A stretch of DNA of 23,539 bases, taken from assembly GCA_038259365.1 (NCBI GenBank), contig JBBSOW010000046.1, forward strand, positions 1-23,539, written 5' to 3'. Shown here piece by piece: positions 22,463-23,539 of the stretch. The notes below the pieces were generated by a model that saw only the letters and a list, made by a program, of their open reading frames with translations, was not told where the DNA came from and made no database searches. Made by a program: the position numbers and the translations under genes. This stretch comes from JBBSOW01 sp038259365. Its GTDB lineage: Bacteria; Actinomycetota; Actinomycetes; Propionibacteriales; Propionibacteriaceae. Every line of letters starts with the position of its first letter. Within the stretch, counting starts at the first letter, position 1.

Positions 22463-23539
22463 TCAGTGTCGAGGCGCCGCGGCATTCGGAGCCGAAGGGC
22501 TCACGATGACGCCGATCCGGGTGGACACGAGCGCCCCGAGCAGGGCGAACAGCGTCATGGCCGCCATCAGGACGGTAAAGGTCACGTGCAGACCCACCAA
22601 GGTGTTCAAGGTGGCGTAGACGGTGCCCGCGATGCCGACCAAGACGGTGTTCCCGAGCGCCTCTCCGACCTGCAGGGACGAGGAGTTCCGACCCTGCTGG
22701 GCGGAGGTGGAGAAGGTCATCGTGGCCAGGCCGGTGCTGGCGATCGAGAACCCCATACCCACCCCGGCCGGGATCCACAGGACGGCGATGAGGGGCAGCC
22801 ACAGGCCGGGAAACCACGCGGCCGCCGTCATGGTGAGGCATCCGGCCGCCACCAACAGCTGGCCCAGCAGAATGAGCCGATGCCGCGGTATCGGCAACCA
22901 GGGGCGGGCCTGGACGTAGGAGCCGAACGTCCACCCGAACGAGGCCACGCTCACCATCGCGCCGGCGATCAGCAGGGATAGCCCGCGGGTTTGCACGAGC
23001 ATCAACGGCACGAACGAGACCACCCCGAAGTAGGCTCCCGCGTTCAAGGCCCGACAGATGATCGTCGACGGCAATCCACGGGCCGCCTTCAAAAAGCGCG
23101 GCGGCATCATCTTCGGCAGGATGACGACCAGCCCGGCGACCGCGACGGCCACCAGGGCCAGTTCCACGACTCCGCGGTTGCCGTCGCTGGCGCGCTGCCC
23201 GGCGTACTGGATCAGCACCGCGCACGCGGCCACCGAGACCCCGGACCAGACCGGTACCGGGTTTCGTTCCTCGTGGTGCTGGCCGGTGAGAATCGGCGCC
23301 AGCCGTCGTAGGGCCGGGATGATGACGATGAGGGTCACGACCAGCAGCGGGACGATTGCCAAGAAGACCCAGTGCCAGCTGAGGGTCTGAGTGATCCAGG
23401 CGGACAGCGGCGGACCGGCCAGCGAGGGCAGGACCCAGGCCGTGGAGATCCAGGTCATCACCTTGGGCCGTTCGGATTCGGGATAGGCCAACGCCACCAC
23501 CACCGTCAGCGACAGGTTGGCGGTGCCCACCCCGATGCC
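22463..23539 (-). CDS. MFS transporter (DHA2/14-TM-like), N-terminus outside the window
   Basis: The last 359 residues of a major facilitator transporter, open at the window edge. About nine or more hydrophobic helices are visible. The segment GIGVGTANLSLTVVVALAYPESERPKVM, split here by the first in-window codons, matches the MFS loop after helix 4. ISTAWVLPSLAGPPLSAWIT and LSWHWVFLAIVPL are the helix-5/6 antiporter-type motif C region of drug exporters. RALNAGAYFGVVSFVPLMLV and AGVGMGFSIASTG lie in the second half. The probable role is proton-coupled efflux; substrate unknown. It lies upstream of the helicase on the same strand and may share its transcript. Confidence 0.85.
   Translation of the reverse strand, partial: GIGVGTANLSLTVVVALAYPESERPKVMTWISTAWVLPSLAGPPLSAWITQTLSWHWVFLAIVPLLVVTLIVIIPALRRLAPILTGQHHEERNPVPVWSGVSVAACAVLIQYAGQRASDGNRGVVELALVAVAVAGLVVILPKMMPPRFLKAARGLPSTIICRALNAGAYFGVVSFVPLMLVQTRGLSLLIAGAMVSVASFGWTFGSYVQARPWLPIPRHRLILLGQLLVAAGCLTMTAAAWFPGLWLPLIAVLWIPAGVGMGFSIASTGLATMTFSTSAQQGRNSSSLQVGEALGNTVLVGIAGTVYATLNTLVGLHVTFTVLMAAMTLFALLGALVSTRIGVIVSPSAPNAAAPRH

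Noticed and set aside
20555..22981. An 808-codon plus-strand frame across the helicase and MFS genes
   Set aside because: It spans two well-supported minus-strand genes and their gap and has no recognisable domain.
1..23539. CRISPR array, tRNA/rRNA, transposase or defence-system operon
   Set aside because: No spaced direct repeats of CRISPR type, no cloverleaf I could recognise and no transposase motifs. The lone SF2 helicase has no nuclease or methylase partner in the window.

Overview
The window is high-G+C DNA with dense, mostly GTG/ATG-started genes, many of which sit about 6-8 nt behind a TANNNT hexamer with no ribosome binding site (leaderless style). Together with the clpS-DUF2017-murI block divergent from pncB, the DUF2510/RDD protein, the GH77 MalQ and a DUF222/HNH-type tail, this points to an actinobacterium. 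A member of or near the Propionibacteriaceae is my best guess, by inference only.

Layout. 1-180: 3' end of a DUF222/HNH-like gene. 177-1884 (minus): clpS, a DUF2017 protein and murI, translationally coupled by two GTGA overlaps. 1952-3908 (plus): pncB and pncA, an NAD salvage pair (nicotinamide to nicotinate to NaMN). 3909-4124: a repeat- and hairpin-rich convergent gap. 4125-7265 (minus): malQ and an RDD membrane protein with a QQQPYG repeat. 7266-7427: a leader holding two exact tandem copies of a hairpin unit, followed by a GNAT gene that seems to start at ATC. 7991-8932 (minus): an EamA transporter. 9078-9731 (plus): a YigZ/IMPACT protein. 9924-10968: a divergent SRPBCC/MarR pair sharing a small operator-like region; the MarR protein has a four-cysteine tail.

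11.1-20.5 kb is a mixture of intact and decaying genes. There is an N-terminally truncated methyltransferase, a large intact FAD/Fe-S D-lactate-dehydrogenase-type fusion, an MFS pseudogene (one frameshift, one amber codon), a cyanophycinase-like (S51) secreted pseudogene (two frameshifts and an apparent loss of its core), a two-domain VOC protein, a dimethylargininase-type amidinohydrolase, an M20 deacylase, and a small secreted protein split by a -1 frameshift at an in-frame slippery-type heptamer. 20.6-23.5 kb (minus): an SF2 DEIH helicase preceded by an MFS transporter that runs off the window.

I do not see a convincing undescribed multi-gene system (defence, secretion, CRISPR or mobile element). 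The most unusual signals are small: the Cys-tailed MarR/SRPBCC module with its repeated operator, the 40-bp duplicated hairpin leader before an ATC-started acetyltransferase, the ~20-bp phased repeat after pncA, and the possible -1 frameshift gene near 20.2 kb. No tRNA, rRNA, insertion sequence or CRISPR array was recognised.
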